The notes: a model not told the origin generated them from the sequence alone. 64,000 nt of DNA from Sphingomonas sp. CCH21-G11 (GCF_001555965.1 NZ_LSHX01000033.1:62001-126000), one strand, 5' to 3'. Shown: positions 41,780-52,331, numbered from the stretch's first letter. Numbers and translations: made by a program.

Positions 41780-43132
41780 CTAGGTCGCGATCGGAACACC
41801 GAACAAGTCGTGATCGTCGGCATCCTCGATTTCCACCCGCACGATGTCGCCCTCGTTCAGGTGTCCTGCGTCGCGCAGATGAACCTCGCCATCGATCTCC
41901 GGCGCGTCGGCGGTCGAGCGGCCGGTCGCGCCGCCGCTCTCCGTATCCACCGCGTCGATAATGACGGCGACCGTGCGGCCGACCTTGGCCTGGAGCTTCT
42001 CAGCCGAAATGCGCGCGGTCAGCGCCATCAATCTGGCGTAGCGGTCTTCCTTCACCTCCTCCGGCACCGGATCGGGCAGGGCGTTGGCGGCGGCACCCGC
42101 GACGGGTTCGAAGCGGAACGCGCCGACCCGGTCGAGCTGCGCTTCCTCCAGCCACTCGAGCAGATACTGGAAATCCGCCTCCGTCTCGCCGGGAAAGCCG
42201 ACGACGAAGGACGAACGGATCGCGATGTCGGGGCAGATCGCGCGCCAGTTGCGCAGCCGCTCCAGCACCTTCGCCTCGTTGGCGGGCCGCCGCATCCGCC
42301 GCAGCACGTCCGGCGCGGCATGCTGGAACGGGATGTCGAGATAGGGGAGCACCAGCCCCTCGGCCATCAGCGGGATGACCTGATCGACATGGGGGTAGGG
42401 GTAGACATAGTGCAGCCGCACCCACACCGGCCGCTCCGGCGTGCCGAGCCGGCCGAGTTCGCGGGCGAGGTCGGTCATGTGCGGCACGACTTCGCGCCCC
42501 TGCCACATCCGCGGTTCCTTGCGGATATCGACGCCATAGGCCGAGGTGTCCTGGCTGATGACCAGCAGCTCGCGCGTTCCCGCCGCGACCAGCTTCTCCG
42601 CCTCGCGCAGGATCGCGTCGGGACGGCGGCTGACCAGGTCGCCGCGCAGCGACGGGATGATGCAGAAGCTGCAGCGGTGGTTGCAGCCCTCCGAAATCTT
42701 CAGATAGCTGTAGTGGCGCGGCGTCAGCTTGAGGCCGGCTTCGGGCACCAGGTCGAGATAGGGCGAGGGGGTGTGGGGTGCTGCGGCGTGGACCGCATCG
42801 ACCACCTGCTCATATTGATGCGCGCCGGTGACGGCGAGGACGTTGGGGAAGCGCGCGCGGATGCGCTCGGCTTCCTCGCCCATGCAGCCGGTGACGATGA
42901 CGCGGCCATTCTCCGCCAGCGCCTCGCCGATCGCTTCCAGGCTCTCTTCCTTGGCGCTGTCCAGAAAGCCGCAGGTGTTGACCAGCACCACGTCCGCGCC
43001 GGCATAGTCGGCGGACAGGCCATAGCCTTCCGCACGCAGCTTGGTCAGGATCCGCTCGCTGTCGACCAGATTCTTGGGACAGCCGAGCGACACCATGCCC
43101 ACGCGGGGCGGTTCGGGAAGAATGGTTGCCAT
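41780..43132 (-). CDS. rimO: Ribosomal protein S12 methylthiotransferase RimO
   Basis: A 450-residue radical-SAM enzyme that methylthiolates an aspartate of ribosomal protein S12. The N-terminal domain has [32 protein letters not shown] and VTGCMGE, whose three Cys bind one Fe-S cluster. The radical-SAM site is CNHRCSFC (CxxxCxxC), and a TRAM domain follows at the C-terminus. [12 protein letters not shown] separates RimO from MiaB. The ATG at 43132 is preferred over the in-frame ATG at 43192. Confidence 0.96.
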   Translation of the reverse strand: MATILPEPPRVGMVSLGCPKNLVDSERILTKLRAEGYGLSADYAGADVVLVNTCGFLDSAKEESLEAIGEALAENGRVIVTGCMGEEAERIRARFPNVLAVTGAHQYEQVVDAVHAAAPHTPSPYLDLVPEAGLKLTPRHYSYLKISEGCNHRCSFCIIPSLRGDLVSRRPDAILREAEKLVAAGTRELLVISQDTSAYGVDIRKEPRMWQGREVVPHMTDLARELGRLGTPERPVWVRLHYVYPYPHVDQVIPLMAEGLVLPYLDIPFQHAAPDVLRRMRRPANEAKVLERLRNWRAICPDIAIRSSFVVGFPGETEADFQYLLEWLEEAQLDRVGAFRFEPVAGAAANALPDPVPEEVKEDRYARLMALTARISAEKLQAKVGRTVAVIIDAVDTESGGATGRSTADAPEIDGEVHLRDAGHLNEGDIVRVEIEDADDHDLFGVPIAT

Positions 43133-43350
43133 GATTGGCCGCGCACATAGGCGCTTTGGCGGAAAAAGCGAGTCGGGGGGGATGGTCGGCAACCGGTCGC
43201 CCGTCCGGGCAGGTGTCGGGGTCGACAGGTCGCCGGGAAGTCGCTCATGCCGGGCGAACCCCTGTTGCGGCTTCCGGACCCCAACCCGCTCACCCTGAGA
43301 AGCTGACCGGGAATAGGCATCGTTGCAAAATCTAGCCCCTTACTTCGCGG

Positions 43351-43640
43351 CACCCCGGCTCGACCCGGGGTCCCGATGCTTCTTGCGCCGGATCAGGCAG
43401 TGGGACCCCGGCTCAAGGCCGGGGTGACGAGAGAAAATGCAGCCCATTCCTCGACCAAATGCACATTCGGAAAACCCGGACACTCTTTCCTCGTCACCCC
43501 GGCCTTGTGCCGGGGTCCACCGCGCAACCCGCACGGGTCCATCCTCGACGCGCGCCGCTTGCCCCGCGCATTGGCTCGGCTCCAAATGGCGCGCAACGGC
43601 GCTTTGCGGTGCCGTGGACCCCGGCACAGGGCCGGGGTGA
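43351..43640. repeat. Cluster of four CCCCGGC-type palindromes
   Basis: Units lie near 43351-43373, 43402-43429, 43492-43519 and 43614-43640 as two inverted pairs. Each has a CCCCGG...CCGGGG core, and the outer flanks are GTCACCCC or GGGGTGAC and GGGGTCCA or TGGACCCC. The whole gap from 43133 to 43655 (523 bp) between rimO and the next gene contains no supported gene; 43133-43350 shows nothing notable. Confidence 0.8.
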
Positions 43641-43655
43641 TGGGAAAGTTCGGGC

Positions 43656-44000
43656 TCACCCCCGGAACAGGAAGAACGCCCCCGCCGCGATCAGCGCGAA
43701 GCCGATCAGGTGGTTCACCGTGATCTTCTGGCCCAGATAGGCGACCGAGAAGATCGCGAAGATGCTCAGCGTGATGACCTCCTGCATCCCCTTCAGCTGG
43801 GCCGCCGAATAGACCGCGCTGCCCATCCGGTTGGCGGGCACCGCCAGCAGATATTCGGGCAGCGCGATCAGCCAGCTGATCAGGATGACCGCGACGATCG
43901 ACGCGTGCTTGAACTTCAGGTGCCCGTACCAGGCGAAGGTCATGAAGATGTTGGAGCCGATCAGCAGCAGGATCGGCAGGATGCGGGCGCCGTCGATCAC
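43656..44000 (-). CDS. DMT family protein (DUF486)
   Basis: A 114-residue membrane protein with four hydrophobic segments and the DUF486 features GSNIFMTFAWYGHLKFK and MQEVITLSIFAIFSVAYLG. The family belongs to the drug/metabolite transporter group, but its substrate is not known. Its start overlaps the upstream K+ channel stop by 4 bp (43997-44000), indicating translational coupling. Confidence 0.88.
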   Translation of the reverse strand: MIDGARILPILLLIGSNIFMTFAWYGHLKFKHASIVAVILISWLIALPEYLLAVPANRMGSAVYSAAQLKGMQEVITLSIFAIFSVAYLGQKITVNHLIGFALIAAGAFFLFRG

Positions 44001-45025
44001 GCCGACGCCATCCGCCGCGGCACGATTTCGACGATAACGTCGCCCGTCGCCAACGCCTTTGCCTCGGGCTCGGCGAAGCTGAACGGCTTGCCGTCGCGAT
44101 AGAGGCGGACGCCCAGGCCGGTGGTGATCGCCGATAGCGGCTGGCCGACCTCCTCATCCCGCACCCGGCGCTCGGCGAGCTGGACCCGCCCGTCGATCGA
44201 GGCGAGGTCCATCATGTAATCGGCGATGTGCTGGCCGCTGCACGAACTGGCGAGCAGCAGTCCGGCGAAACTGACGGGATTGATGACGGTATTCGCCCCC
44301 GCGGCACGCGCCGGAAATTCGTTGTCTTCCGCCTTTACGATGACGCTGATCGACAGGTCGGGCGCCAGGTGCCGGGCGGTGAGCGTGATGAGGATCGAGG
44401 TGTCGTCGCGCCCCGCCGCGACGATCAGTGTACGCGCGTCGGCGATGCGAACGTCGGTCAGCAGCTCGTCGCGCGTCGCATCGCCCTGGATCACGTTGCA
44501 GCCGCACGCCTCGGCGCGCGCCAGCCGTTCGGGATCGCCGTCGACCACGACGATGCTCGCTGGCGCCTCGCCGCGCGCGATCAGCTCGTCGACCGCCTCC
44601 GATCCGGTCCGGCCAAAGCCCGCGACGACGATGTGGTTGGTCAGCTTGCGCTGGATCGAAGCCATACGCCATTTCTCCCAGCTGCGCTTGAGCACGAAAT
44701 CATAAGTGGTGCCGATGAACAGGAGGACCACGAACACCCGGATCGGGGTGACGACCAGCGCGTCGAACATGCGCGCCTGCGTGGTCACCGGCGCGATGTC
44801 GCCATAGCCCGTCGTGGTGATCGAGATCATGGTGAAATAGACGACGTCGAGAAAGCTGATCTCGCCATCGTAATTGTCGCGCAGCCCCGCGCGGTCGAAC
44901 CAGTGCACCCCGATCGCCAGCCCGAGCAGCGCGAGCACCGCGACCACGCGCCAGCCGATCGATACCCACAACGGCAACCCCGACCGGCGCTTCAGCGTGT
45001 GATAGCGGCCGACCGGTTGGCTCAT
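43997..45025 (-). CDS. Two-TM potassium channel with TrkA-N (RCK) domain
   Basis: A 342-residue K+ channel. Membrane helices are at about 24-44 and 85-105, flanking a pore with the selectivity filter TTTGYGD at 70-76. A cytoplasmic RCK domain follows, with the nucleotide fold VVAGFGRTGSEAVDEL near 133 and a C-terminal TrkA-C-like part. It resembles MthK/Kch-type ligand-gated channels. It lies 8 bp downstream of surE and overlaps the DUF486 gene, so it is in the serS-surE operon. Confidence 0.92.
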   Translation of the reverse strand: MSQPVGRYHTLKRRSGLPLWVSIGWRVVAVLALLGLAIGVHWFDRAGLRDNYDGEISFLDVVYFTMISITTTGYGDIAPVTTQARMFDALVVTPIRVFVVLLFIGTTYDFVLKRSWEKWRMASIQRKLTNHIVVAGFGRTGSEAVDELIARGEAPASIVVVDGDPERLARAEACGCNVIQGDATRDELLTDVRIADARTLIVAAGRDDTSILITLTARHLAPDLSISVIVKAEDNEFPARAAGANTVINPVSFAGLLLASSCSGQHIADYMMDLASIDGRVQLAERRVRDEEVGQPLSAITTGLGVRLYRDGKPFSFAEPEAKALATGDVIVEIVPRRMASA

Positions 45026-45033
45026 GCCGGCGC

Positions 45034-45804
45034 TCAGTCCTGCCGGTAGCGCGCTTCGAGCGCGGCCATCGATTCGTGATGGGTGAGGTCGAGGTGCAGC
45101 GGCGTCACCGCGACATAGCCGTCGGCGATCGCCTCAAGGTCGGTCGAATGCGCCGGGGTCTCGATCATCGGCCCCAACCCGAACCAGAAATACTCGTAGC
45201 CGCGCGGGTCGCGGTTGCTGACGATCTGGAGCCGGCCATAGTCGCGCAGGCCCTGATTGGCGACGCGGATGCCCTTCACCTCTTCGGGCGCGAGCGCGGG
45301 GAAGTTGATGTTGACCAGCGTGCGGGGTGCCCAGTCCATGTCGATCAGCGGGCGGATCACTTGTTCGCCCCATGCCTTGGCCGCGCCGAACGGGACGGCG
45401 TCGCCCATCCCCTCGCGCCGGTAGACCTGGCTGAGCGCGATCGAGCGGACACCGGCGAGCGCGCCCTCCATCGCGGCGGAAACGGTGCCGGAGTAGGTCA
45501 CGTCCTCGGCCAGGTTGGCGCCGCGATTGACGCCTGAGAGGATCAGGTCGGGCGGCGTGTCCTTCATGATCCGCGCCAGCGCCATCATCACCGCGTCGGT
45601 CGGCGTGCCCATCACCGCGTAACGCTGGTCGCCGAAGCGGCGCACGCGCAGCGGGCGGGTGAGGGTGAGCGAATGGCCCGCGCCCGATTGCTCCTCCGCC
45701 GGGGCGACCACCCAGACATCGTCGGAGAATTTGCGCGCGATTTCCTCGAGCACCGTGATGCCGGGGGCGTGATAGCCGTCGTCGTTGGTGACCAGGATGC
45801 GCAT
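45034..45804 (-). CDS. surE: 5'/3'-nucleotidase SurE
   Basis: A 256-residue metal-dependent nucleotidase acting on nucleoside monophosphates and polyphosphate. The metal site is formed by [16 protein letters not shown] at the N-terminus and LILSGVNRGANLAEDVTYSG, and WVVAPAEEQSGAGHSLTL is also diagnostic. Its ATG overlaps the serS stop by one base, typical of coupled translation. Confidence 0.96.
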   Translation of the reverse strand: MRILVTNDDGYHAPGITVLEEIARKFSDDVWVVAPAEEQSGAGHSLTLTRPLRVRRFGDQRYAVMGTPTDAVMMALARIMKDTPPDLILSGVNRGANLAEDVTYSGTVSAAMEGALAGVRSIALSQVYRREGMGDAVPFGAAKAWGEQVIRPLIDMDWAPRTLVNINFPALAPEEVKGIRVANQGLRDYGRLQIVSNRDPRGYEYFWFGLGPMIETPAHSTDLEAIADGYVAVTPLHLDLTHHESMAALEARYRQD

Positions 45805-47237
45805 CAGGGGGTCGGCTCCAGGCGGGTGATGCCGCCCATATAGGGCAGCAACGCGTCAGGCACGGTGACGCTGCCGTCGGCATTCTGATAATTCTCGATC
45901 ACGGCGACGAGCGTGCGGCCGACCGCGAGGCCGGAGCCGTTGAGGGTGTGGACGAACTCGGTCTTCTTCTGCTCGCCCGCGACGCGATAGCGGGTGTTCA
46001 TCCGCCGCGCCTGAAAGTCGCCGGTGTTGGAGCACGAGCTGATCTCGCGCCACGCGCCCTGGCCGGGCAGCCAGACCTCCAGGTCATAGGTCTTGCGCGC
46101 ACCGAAACCCATGTCGCCGGTGCACAGCAGCAGCTTGCGATAGGGCAGGTTCAGTCGCTCCAGGATCGTCTCCGCCGCGCGGGTCATGCGCTGATGTTCG
46201 GCCTCCGAGTCCTCGGGGCGGACGATGCTGACCAGCTCGCACTTCTCGAACTGGTGCTGGCGAATGAAGCCGCGCGTATCGCGGCCGGCCGCGCCTGCTT
46301 CCGAGCGGAAGCACAAGGTGAGGGCGGTGAGGCGCAGCGGCAGGGCGCTTTCGTCGAGCAGCTCGCCCATGACGCTGGCGGTGAGGGAGACTTCGCTGGT
46401 GGGGATGAGCCAGCGGCGCTGTTCGGCGGCCGACTCAAATTGGTCGCGATGCCGAAGAGATTGAACCATGATGCGACGCCACTTTTCGTCATCATCAAAG
46501 TCAGACGCTTCGAGCTCGTCTACGGCCTGCCTAAACGCCGCGAAACGCCTAGCAGTTGTGTCGGCCTCTTTGTCGGTCGAAAAGCTATCCTCTGCAAACT
46601 TCGGCAGCTTGTCAGTGCCGTACATCGCCTCATCCTTGACGAGCACCGGCGGGTTGCATTCCTGATAGCCATGCTCGCGGGTCTGGACGTCGAGCATGAA
46701 CTGGCCGAGCGCGCGGTGGAGGCGGGCCATGTCGCCGCGCAGGAAGGTGAAGCGCGCACCCGACAGCCGCGCGCCGGTTTCGAAATCCATGCCGAGTGGG
46801 GGGGCGAGGTCGGCATGTTCCTTGGGCGTGAAGTCGAAGGCGCGCGGGGTGCCCCAGCGTGACACCTCGACATTGCCCTCCTCGTCCGTGCCATCGGGCA
46901 CATCGTCGGCGGGGAGGTTGGGGATGACGTCAAGCGCGGCCTTCAACTGCGCCGCGACGTCCTTCTCCTCCGCCTCGATCGCGGGCAGGCGGTCCTTGAG
47001 CGCCGCGACTTCGGCCTTCAGCGCCTCGGCGGTTGCCGGATCGCCCTTGGCCATTGCCGCGCCGATCAGCTTTGACGCTTCGTTGCGCCGCGCCTGCGCC
47101 ACCTGGGCCTCGGCGATCAGCGCCCGCCGCCGCTCGTCGAGCTTGCGCAAATCCTGAGCCACCGGCGGCAGTCCCCGCCGGGCGAGCATCTGGTCGAAAC
47201 GGTCGGGATCGTCGCGGATCAGGCGGATGTCGTGCAT
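45804..47237 (-). CDS. serS: Seryl-tRNA synthetase
   Basis: A 477-residue class II synthetase; bacterial SerRS is usually 425-430, so this is somewhat long. It has an N-terminal coiled-coil arm ([17 protein letters not shown] through about 110), motif 2 in [20 protein letters not shown] and motif 3 with [20 protein letters not shown]. The extra length is an insertion around residues 220-270 ([36 protein letters not shown]), whose codons are more AT-rich than the flanks. It heads the serS-surE-channel-DUF486 operon. Confidence 0.95.
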   Translation of the reverse strand: MHDIRLIRDDPDRFDQMLARRGLPPVAQDLRKLDERRRALIAEAQVAQARRNEASKLIGAAMAKGDPATAEALKAEVAALKDRLPAIEAEEKDVAAQLKAALDVIPNLPADDVPDGTDEEGNVEVSRWGTPRAFDFTPKEHADLAPPLGMDFETGARLSGARFTFLRGDMARLHRALGQFMLDVQTREHGYQECNPPVLVKDEAMYGTDKLPKFAEDSFSTDKEADTTARRFAAFRQAVDELEASDFDDDEKWRRIMVQSLRHRDQFESAAEQRRWLIPTSEVSLTASVMGELLDESALPLRLTALTLCFRSEAGAAGRDTRGFIRQHQFEKCELVSIVRPEDSEAEHQRMTRAAETILERLNLPYRKLLLCTGDMGFGARKTYDLEVWLPGQGAWREISSCSNTGDFQARRMNTRYRVAGEQKKTEFVHTLNGSGLAVGRTLVAVIENYQNADGSVTVPDALLPYMGGITRLEPTP

Positions 47238-47339
47238 GGCGGCAGGCTATGGCGACCGCGACGAAGCGACGCAAGGCGCAACCCGTCGCGGTCCCCGGAC
47301 GTTGGTCGACGGCGAATGAACAGGCAAGGAGGATAAAGG

Positions 47340-47816
47340 ATGCAGATCGCTCATGACGCGCTGGTGCTGGTGGCAGATGGTCGCAAGATGCTGTGGTTGC
47401 GCAACGAAGGGGATGCGGTTCACCCCAATCTCGTGGTCGAGGACAAGCAGGTGCAGCCCAATCCGAAGGACAGCGAACAGAAGACCGACGCGCCCGGGCG
47501 CACCTTTTCATCGCTGGGCGGTGGCGGACCCGGCGGCAGCCAGTCGGGCGCGGATGGGCCACGCAGTTCGATGGAGGAGACCGATTTTCATCAGCAGGCC
47601 GAAGACCGCTTCGCTGCTGAAGCCGCCGAGACGCTGCGGATGGGGGCGCTCGCCAACCAGTATGAACAACTGATCATTGTCGCCCCGCCGCGCACGCTGG
47701 GCGAGATGCGCAAGCATTATCACAAGGAGGTCGAGGCGCGATTGGCGGGCGAGCTTGCCAAGGACCTGACCGATCACCCGATCCCCGAGATCGAGCGCCT
47801 GCTTATTGCCGCCTAG
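47340..47816 (+). CDS. Host attachment family protein (bacterial eRF1-like, BaeRF12)
   Basis: A 158-residue protein starting with HDALVLVADGRKMLWLRNEG and ending LAKDLTDHPIPEIERLLIAA, the pattern of the host-attachment (AtsE-like) family, which has an eRF1-related fold. A Gly-rich insert sits at about 60-75. The gene is preceded by AAGGAGGA, an excellent ribosome site, and is divergent from serS. The family was named for roles in plant attachment, but its molecular function is unclear. Confidence 0.85.
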   Translation: MQIAHDALVLVADGRKMLWLRNEGDAVHPNLVVEDKQVQPNPKDSEQKTDAPGRTFSSLGGGGPGGSQSGADGPRSSMEETDFHQQAEDRFAAEAAETLRMGALANQYEQLIIVAPPRTLGEMRKHYHKEVEARLAGELAKDLTDHPIPEIERLLIAA

Positions 47817-47829
47817 GGGCTATCCGTCC

Positions 47830-48972
47830 TCAGCCGAGCATGCGGCCCAGGCGGCGGCGCAGCGCCAGTCCGCCCGCGGCCGCACCGAACAGCAGCAGCA
47901 TCGGCGGCGCGGGCACCGGCGTCGGCGGCACGCCCGACGAAGTCGAGCTGGTCGAGGTGCTGCCGCTCGTCGAGGTGGAGCCCGAACTCGATGCCGAGGT
48001 CGAGCTTGAGGTGGAACCGGAAGTCGAGGTCGACCCCGATGTCGAGCTTGAACCCGAGCTCGACGCGGAGCTCGCGCTGGAGGTGGAGCCGGACGCCGAG
48101 CTGGAGGTCGAGCCGGTCGAACCCGTCGAGCCGGATGCAGAGGAGGTCATGTCACCGCTGGAGCTGGCCGAGCTCGAGCTCGCGCTGCTCGCCGAGCTGG
48201 CGCTGCTGGCCGACGATGTCGAGGTGGACGACGACACGTCGCCGCTCGAGCTCGACGTCGACGACACTTCGCCGCTGGAGGTCGAGGTGGAGGATCCGCC
48301 CGTCGACGAGGTACTCGACACCTCGCCGCTCGATGTCGACGAACCGCCCGTCGACGTGGACGTCGAGGATCCCCCGGTCGAGGTCGAGGACCCGCCCGTC
48401 GACGTTGACGAACCGCCAGTCGAGGTGGAGGAGCCGCCGGTCGAGGTCGAGGACCCGCCCGATCCACCCGACGATGTCGAGGTCGAAGAGCCGCCCGACC
48501 CGCCGGTCGAGGTGGAGGTCGATCCGCTGCTGGTGCTGGTCGATCCGGTGGACGACACGACGACGCTGCCGCCGCCCGATCCGCCGCCGCCGAAGAACCC
48601 CCCCGCGAAAAATCCGCCGCCGCCAAAGCCGCCGCCGCCCGCGAATACCGCGGGGGCGATACCGCCCCCGCCAGTGATCAGCGGCGCCGAATCACGCGGC
48701 AACGGCACCGGCGTTCCCTGGGTGGTGACAACGACGGTGGTCGGTGCGGGCGCGGGTCGCGGCTGGGGCACGGGCTTGCGCTTGGCGTAGCGCACCGCCG
48801 GGCGCACCGGCCGCTTGGTGATCGCGCGCTTGGTGATCCGCCGCTCCGCGACCTTGGACGAGAAGATGCGGGCACCCTGCGCGGACTCGGCGACATGGAC
48901 CGCGCCGCCGCCGATCAGGGCACCGCCCGCCGCACAGGCGCAGAGTTTCGTCAAAGCCATCTTCACCGACAT
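47830..48972 (-). CDS. Ser/Thr/Gly-rich surface protein with PEP-CTERM-like tail
   Basis: A 380-residue low-complexity protein. The N-terminus has a short hydrophobic segment (LCACAAGGALIGGGAV), then a basic Pro-rich part, a Gly/Phe block (GGGGFGGGGFFAGGFFGGGG), and about 210 residues made almost wholly of Ser, Thr and Gly with occasional Glu or Asp (about 130-340). The last 30 residues, VPPTPVPAPPMLLLFGAAAG then LALRRRLGR, follow the PEP-CTERM plan (Pro-rich motif, hydrophobic helix, Arg cluster), which exosortase systems process. It is probably exported and glycosylated. The complementary strand is also open here, but lacks any protein-like N- or C-terminus. Confidence 0.75.
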   Translation of the reverse strand: MSVKMALTKLCACAAGGALIGGGAVHVAESAQGARIFSSKVAERRITKRAITKRPVRPAVRYAKRKPVPQPRPAPAPTTVVVTTQGTPVPLPRDSAPLITGGGGIAPAVFAGGGGFGGGGFFAGGFFGGGGSGGGSVVVSSTGSTSTSSGSTSTSTGGSGGSSTSTSSGGSGGSSTSTGGSSTSTGGSSTSTGGSSTSTGGSSTSTSTGGSSTSSGEVSSTSSTGGSSTSTSSGEVSSTSSSSGDVSSSTSTSSASSASSASSASSSSASSSGDMTSSASGSTGSTGSTSSSASGSTSSASSASSSGSSSTSGSTSTSGSTSSSTSASSSGSTSTSGSTSTSSTSSGVPPTPVPAPPMLLLFGAAAGGLALRRRLGRMLG

Positions 48973-49196
48973 AGGTCACTCTTCCATCGTTGCGTGCGCC
49001 TGGCGAAAGCAGGTGATGCGAACACCGTTTCCGACTGACAGCAGCACAGAAGCCCGACCTCAGTTCAAGCGGCTTAACCACGTTTACTGTCTCGAATTGG
49101 CAAGATCGTGCGCTGCACGGCACGCGACTATGGTTAACGTCCGATTCAGGGACAGTTTTGCCGTGCCGCGTTGGCGCGACGGGCGTCGTCGCGCGA

Positions 49197-50204
49197 TCAG
49201 CCGATCTGAAGCCCGACCGCCTGCTTGGCCGCGCGCAGCGTCGGGGCTGCAAGCGCGTGCGCGCGGGCCGCACCCTCGGCAAGCTGCCGCCCAACCTCCG
49301 CCCGGTCGTCGAGCAACCGCGTCAGCCGGTCGCGGATCGGTCTCAGCGTCGCGACCGCCAGTTCGGCGAGCGCGGGCTTGAACGCGCCAAAGCCCTGCCC
49401 GGCAAAGCGCGCCAGCACCTCCGCCGGTGCCTCACCCGAAAGGGCGGCATAGATCGTCACCAGGTTGCGCGCCTCGGCACGTGCCTCCAGCTCCGCCATC
49501 GTCGCAGGCAGCGGCTCGGGGTCGGTTTTCGCCTTGCGGATTTTCTGGACGATCAGGTCGTCGTCGTCGATCAGGTTGATCCGGCTCATGTCCGACGGGT
49601 CGGACTTCGACATCTTCGCCGTCCCGTCGCGCAGCGACATGATGCGCGGCGCCTCGGCCGACACCAGCGGCTCGGGCAGCGGGAACAGCTCGACCGCGAA
49701 ATCGGTGTTGAACTTGGTCGCGATGTCGCGCGCCAGCTCCAGATGCTGCTTCTGGTCCTCGCCCACCGGCACGTGCGTGGCCTGATAAGCGAGGACATCG
49801 GCGGCCTGCAGCACCGGATAGGTGAACAGCCCGACGCTCGCGCCCTCGCGGTTCTTGCCGGCCTTGTCCTTCCACTGGGTCATGCGGTTGAGCCAGCCCA
49901 TCCGCGCGGTGCCCTGCAGGATCCAGCACAGTTCGGCATGAGCGGAGACGCGTGACTGGTTGAACAGGATGGCGCGCGCGGGGTCGATGCCGGCGGCCAG
50001 CAGCGTGGCGGCCATCTCGATCGTGCTCGCGGCGAGGTCCGCCGGGTCGATCGCGACGGTCAGGGCGTGCAGGTCGGCGAGGAAGAACAGGCACTGATCG
50101 TCCGCACCCATCGCGTCCTGCATCGCCACCCATTGCCGGATGGCGCCCAGATAATTGCCGAGGTGGAGGTTGCCGGTGGGCTGGATGCCGGACAGGACGC
50201 GCAT
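49197..50204 (-). CDS. trpS: Tryptophanyl-tRNA synthetase
   Basis: A 335-residue class I synthetase of normal bacterial length. The HIGH-type motif is [18 protein letters not shown] and the KMSKS motif is [12 protein letters not shown]. The ATG at 50204 gives the standard start [11 protein letters not shown]; a long in-frame upstream extension overlaps murJ. It is the last gene of the secB-murJ-trpS group, 20 bp after murJ. Confidence 0.97.
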   Translation of the reverse strand: MRVLSGIQPTGNLHLGNYLGAIRQWVAMQDAMGADDQCLFFLADLHALTVAIDPADLAASTIEMAATLLAAGIDPARAILFNQSRVSAHAELCWILQGTARMGWLNRMTQWKDKAGKNREGASVGLFTYPVLQAADVLAYQATHVPVGEDQKQHLELARDIATKFNTDFAVELFPLPEPLVSAEAPRIMSLRDGTAKMSKSDPSDMSRINLIDDDDLIVQKIRKAKTDPEPLPATMAELEARAEARNLVTIYAALSGEAPAEVLARFAGQGFGAFKPALAELAVATLRPIRDRLTRLLDDRAEVGRQLAEGAARAHALAAPTLRAAKQAVGLQIG

Positions 50205-50224
50205 GTTCTGAAGTTCCCTGCGGT

Positions 50225-51787
50225 TCAGGCGCGACGGCGGCGCGCGAGTTGACGAAGATCGGCGACCGCGAACGCGCCGGTCGCAAAGCACGCCGCGGCA
50301 TAGACCGCGATGCCGCCCGCGACCAGCGCCGCCAGTGCCGCGATCCGCACCCACAGGCTGCCGGCGATGTAGGGCGTGGCGAGATGGTCGAGGGCATAGA
50401 GCGCGCCGCCCATCATCAGCGCGGCGAGCGCGAGGCGCGGCAAACGGCGGCGCAGCTGCGCGTCGGCGACGAAATGGCCGCGCCGCACCAGCGTGCGGTA
50501 AAGCATCGCCACGTTGACGAGTGCGGCCAGCGCGGTGGCCAGCGGCGGACCGACATGGCCGATCAGGGGGATGAGGATGAGGTTGCCCGCGATGTTCACG
50601 CCGATCGACCAGGTTGCATAGCGGACCGGTGTGCGCGTGTCGGACCGGGCGTAATAGCCCGGCGTCAGCACCTTGATCAGCACATAGGCGGGCAGGCCCA
50701 GCGAGAAGACCGCGAGCGCCAGCCCTGTCGCGCGGGTGTCGGCCGCGGTGAACGCGCCATGCTGGAACAGCCCGGCGACGATCGGCTCGGCCGCGACGAT
50801 GAAGGCGACGGTGGCGGGGAGCGTAAGCAGCAGCGCCAGCTCGATTCCCCGGTTCTGCGTCGTCATCGCCACCTCGTCCTCCTTTGCGGCGAGCTGGCGC
50901 GACAGCGTCGGCAGCAGGATGGTGCCGAGCCCGATGCCGATCAGCCCGAGCGGCAGCTGGTTCAGCCGGTCGGCATAGTAGATGTACGAGATCGACCCCG
51001 CTTCGAGCAGTCGCCCGGCCAGCGCGGTCGAGATCAGCAGATTGACCTGGACCGCGCCCGCGCCGGCGGCGGCAGGGATGATGAGGCGCAGCAGCTCGCG
51101 CATTTCCGGGGTCAGGCGCGGGCGGCGGATGCGCAGCTTCACCCCCGCCGCGCGGCAGGCGAGGATGAGCCACCCGAGCTGAAGCGCGCCGCCCGCGGTC
51201 ACCGCCCAGGCCTGTGCCCGGGCGGTCGCATAGGGATCACCGCCGCGAAAGCCGACCAGCGCGACGATCATCGCGATGTTGAGCAGGATCGGCGCTGCCG
51301 CGTTGACCCAGAAGCGGTCGAGCGAGTTGAGGATGCCCCCGAGCAGCGACACGAGCGAGATCAGCATCAGATAGGGCAGGGTGATCCGCGACAGCGTGAC
51401 CGCATAGGCGAACTGCTCTGGCGTCGGATCGTTGAACCCGCCCGACAGCGCGAAAGTGATCGGCCAGGCGAGCGCGATCATGATGCCGGTGAAGACGATC
51501 AGGATCGGCAGCAGCACCGCCAGCGCCTGTTCGGCAAAGGCGATGCCGGCGGCGCGGTCGCCGCCCTCGGCCACCTTGCGGTTGAACAGCGGGATGAACG
51601 CGGCCGAGAATGCGCCTTCGGCAAACAGCGCGCGGAACATGTTGGGCAGGCGGAACGCGACCAGAAACGCGTCGGACGCAAAGCCCGCACCGACAAAGGT
51701 CGCCTGGAGCGAATCGCGGCCGAGCGCCAGGAATCGGCTGACCAGGGTCAGCCCGCCGACCGATCCGAGCGCGCGCGCGAGCTTCAT
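50225..51787 (-). CDS. murJ: Lipid II flippase MurJ (MviN)
   Basis: A 520-residue inner-membrane protein with about 14 hydrophobic segments that flips the peptidoglycan precursor lipid II. The start [20 protein letters not shown] and [20 protein letters not shown] are diagnostic. The ATG at 51787 is 22 bp after the secB stop. The last residues are Arg-rich (QLARRRRA), consistent with an inside C-terminus. Confidence 0.96.
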   Translation of the reverse strand: MKLARALGSVGGLTLVSRFLALGRDSLQATFVGAGFASDAFLVAFRLPNMFRALFAEGAFSAAFIPLFNRKVAEGGDRAAGIAFAEQALAVLLPILIVFTGIMIALAWPITFALSGGFNDPTPEQFAYAVTLSRITLPYLMLISLVSLLGGILNSLDRFWVNAAAPILLNIAMIVALVGFRGGDPYATARAQAWAVTAGGALQLGWLILACRAAGVKLRIRRPRLTPEMRELLRLIIPAAAGAGAVQVNLLISTALAGRLLEAGSISYIYYADRLNQLPLGLIGIGLGTILLPTLSRQLAAKEDEVAMTTQNRGIELALLLTLPATVAFIVAAEPIVAGLFQHGAFTAADTRATGLALAVFSLGLPAYVLIKVLTPGYYARSDTRTPVRYATWSIGVNIAGNLILIPLIGHVGPPLATALAALVNVAMLYRTLVRRGHFVADAQLRRRLPRLALAALMMGGALYALDHLATPYIAGSLWVRIAALAALVAGGIAVYAAACFATGAFAVADLRQLARRRRA

Positions 51788-51809
51788 CGTCCTGCGCCCG
51801 GGCCGGTCG

Positions 51810-52331
51810 TCAGGCGTTGCCGGCGGGCCCGCCGAAATCGCCTTCGCCCGCCTCGACCTGGCGCGCCATCGCCTGCTGCATGAACAGCGCGCCGAAGTCG
51901 ATCGGTTCCAGCATCAGCGGCGGGAAGCCGCCGTCGCGCACCGAATCGGCCAGCACGCGGCGCGCGAAGGGGAACAGGATGCGCGGCGCTTCGCCGAGCA
52001 GGAACGGCTGGAGATGCTCGGCGGGGATGTTGCGCAGCAGGAACAGTCCGGCATAGCTGAGATCGACGAGATACAGCACCTGGCCGTCGATCTCGCCACG
52101 CGCCTCGATCTTCAGGACGACCTCGTGCACGTCCTCGCCGACCTGGCCCGCGCCGATGTTGAACTGGACATCCATCTTGGGCTGGCCCTGGCGCTGGTAG
52201 ATCGCCGGGGCGTTGGGATTTTCGAACGACAGGTCCTTCACATATTGCGAAATGACGCTGGCGACCGGTGCCTGGTCCTCTCCGTCCGGGCCGCCGGCGT
52301 TCGGCATCTGCGGGGTGTCTTGCTCGTCCAT
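51810..52331 (-). CDS. secB: Protein-export chaperone SecB
   Basis: A 173-residue tetrameric chaperone that delivers unfolded precursors to SecA. Conserved parts are QYVKDLSFENPNAP, DLSYAGLFLLRNIP and LEPIDFGALFMQQ. Start choice is uncertain: ATG 52331 (MDEQDTP) fits the family, ATG 52343 adds four residues, and neither has a clear ribosome site. Placement opposite a Tim44-like gene with mltA and smr is conserved in alphaproteobacteria. Confidence 0.96.
   Translation of the reverse strand: MDEQDTPQMPNAGGPDGEDQAPVASVISQYVKDLSFENPNAPAIYQRQGQPKMDVQFNIGAGQVGEDVHEVVLKIEARGEIDGQVLYLVDLSYAGLFLLRNIPAEHLQPFLLGEAPRILFPFARRVLADSVRDGGFPPLMLEPIDFGALFMQQAMARQVEAGEGDFGGPAGNA

Noticed and set aside
47840..48790. 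A 316-codon plus-strand frame rich in Glu, Asp, Val and Pro
   Set aside because: It is the complement of the Ser/Thr/Gly-rich gene, has no ribosome site or recognisable ends, and its composition is what the reverse of TCG/AGC-type codons must give.
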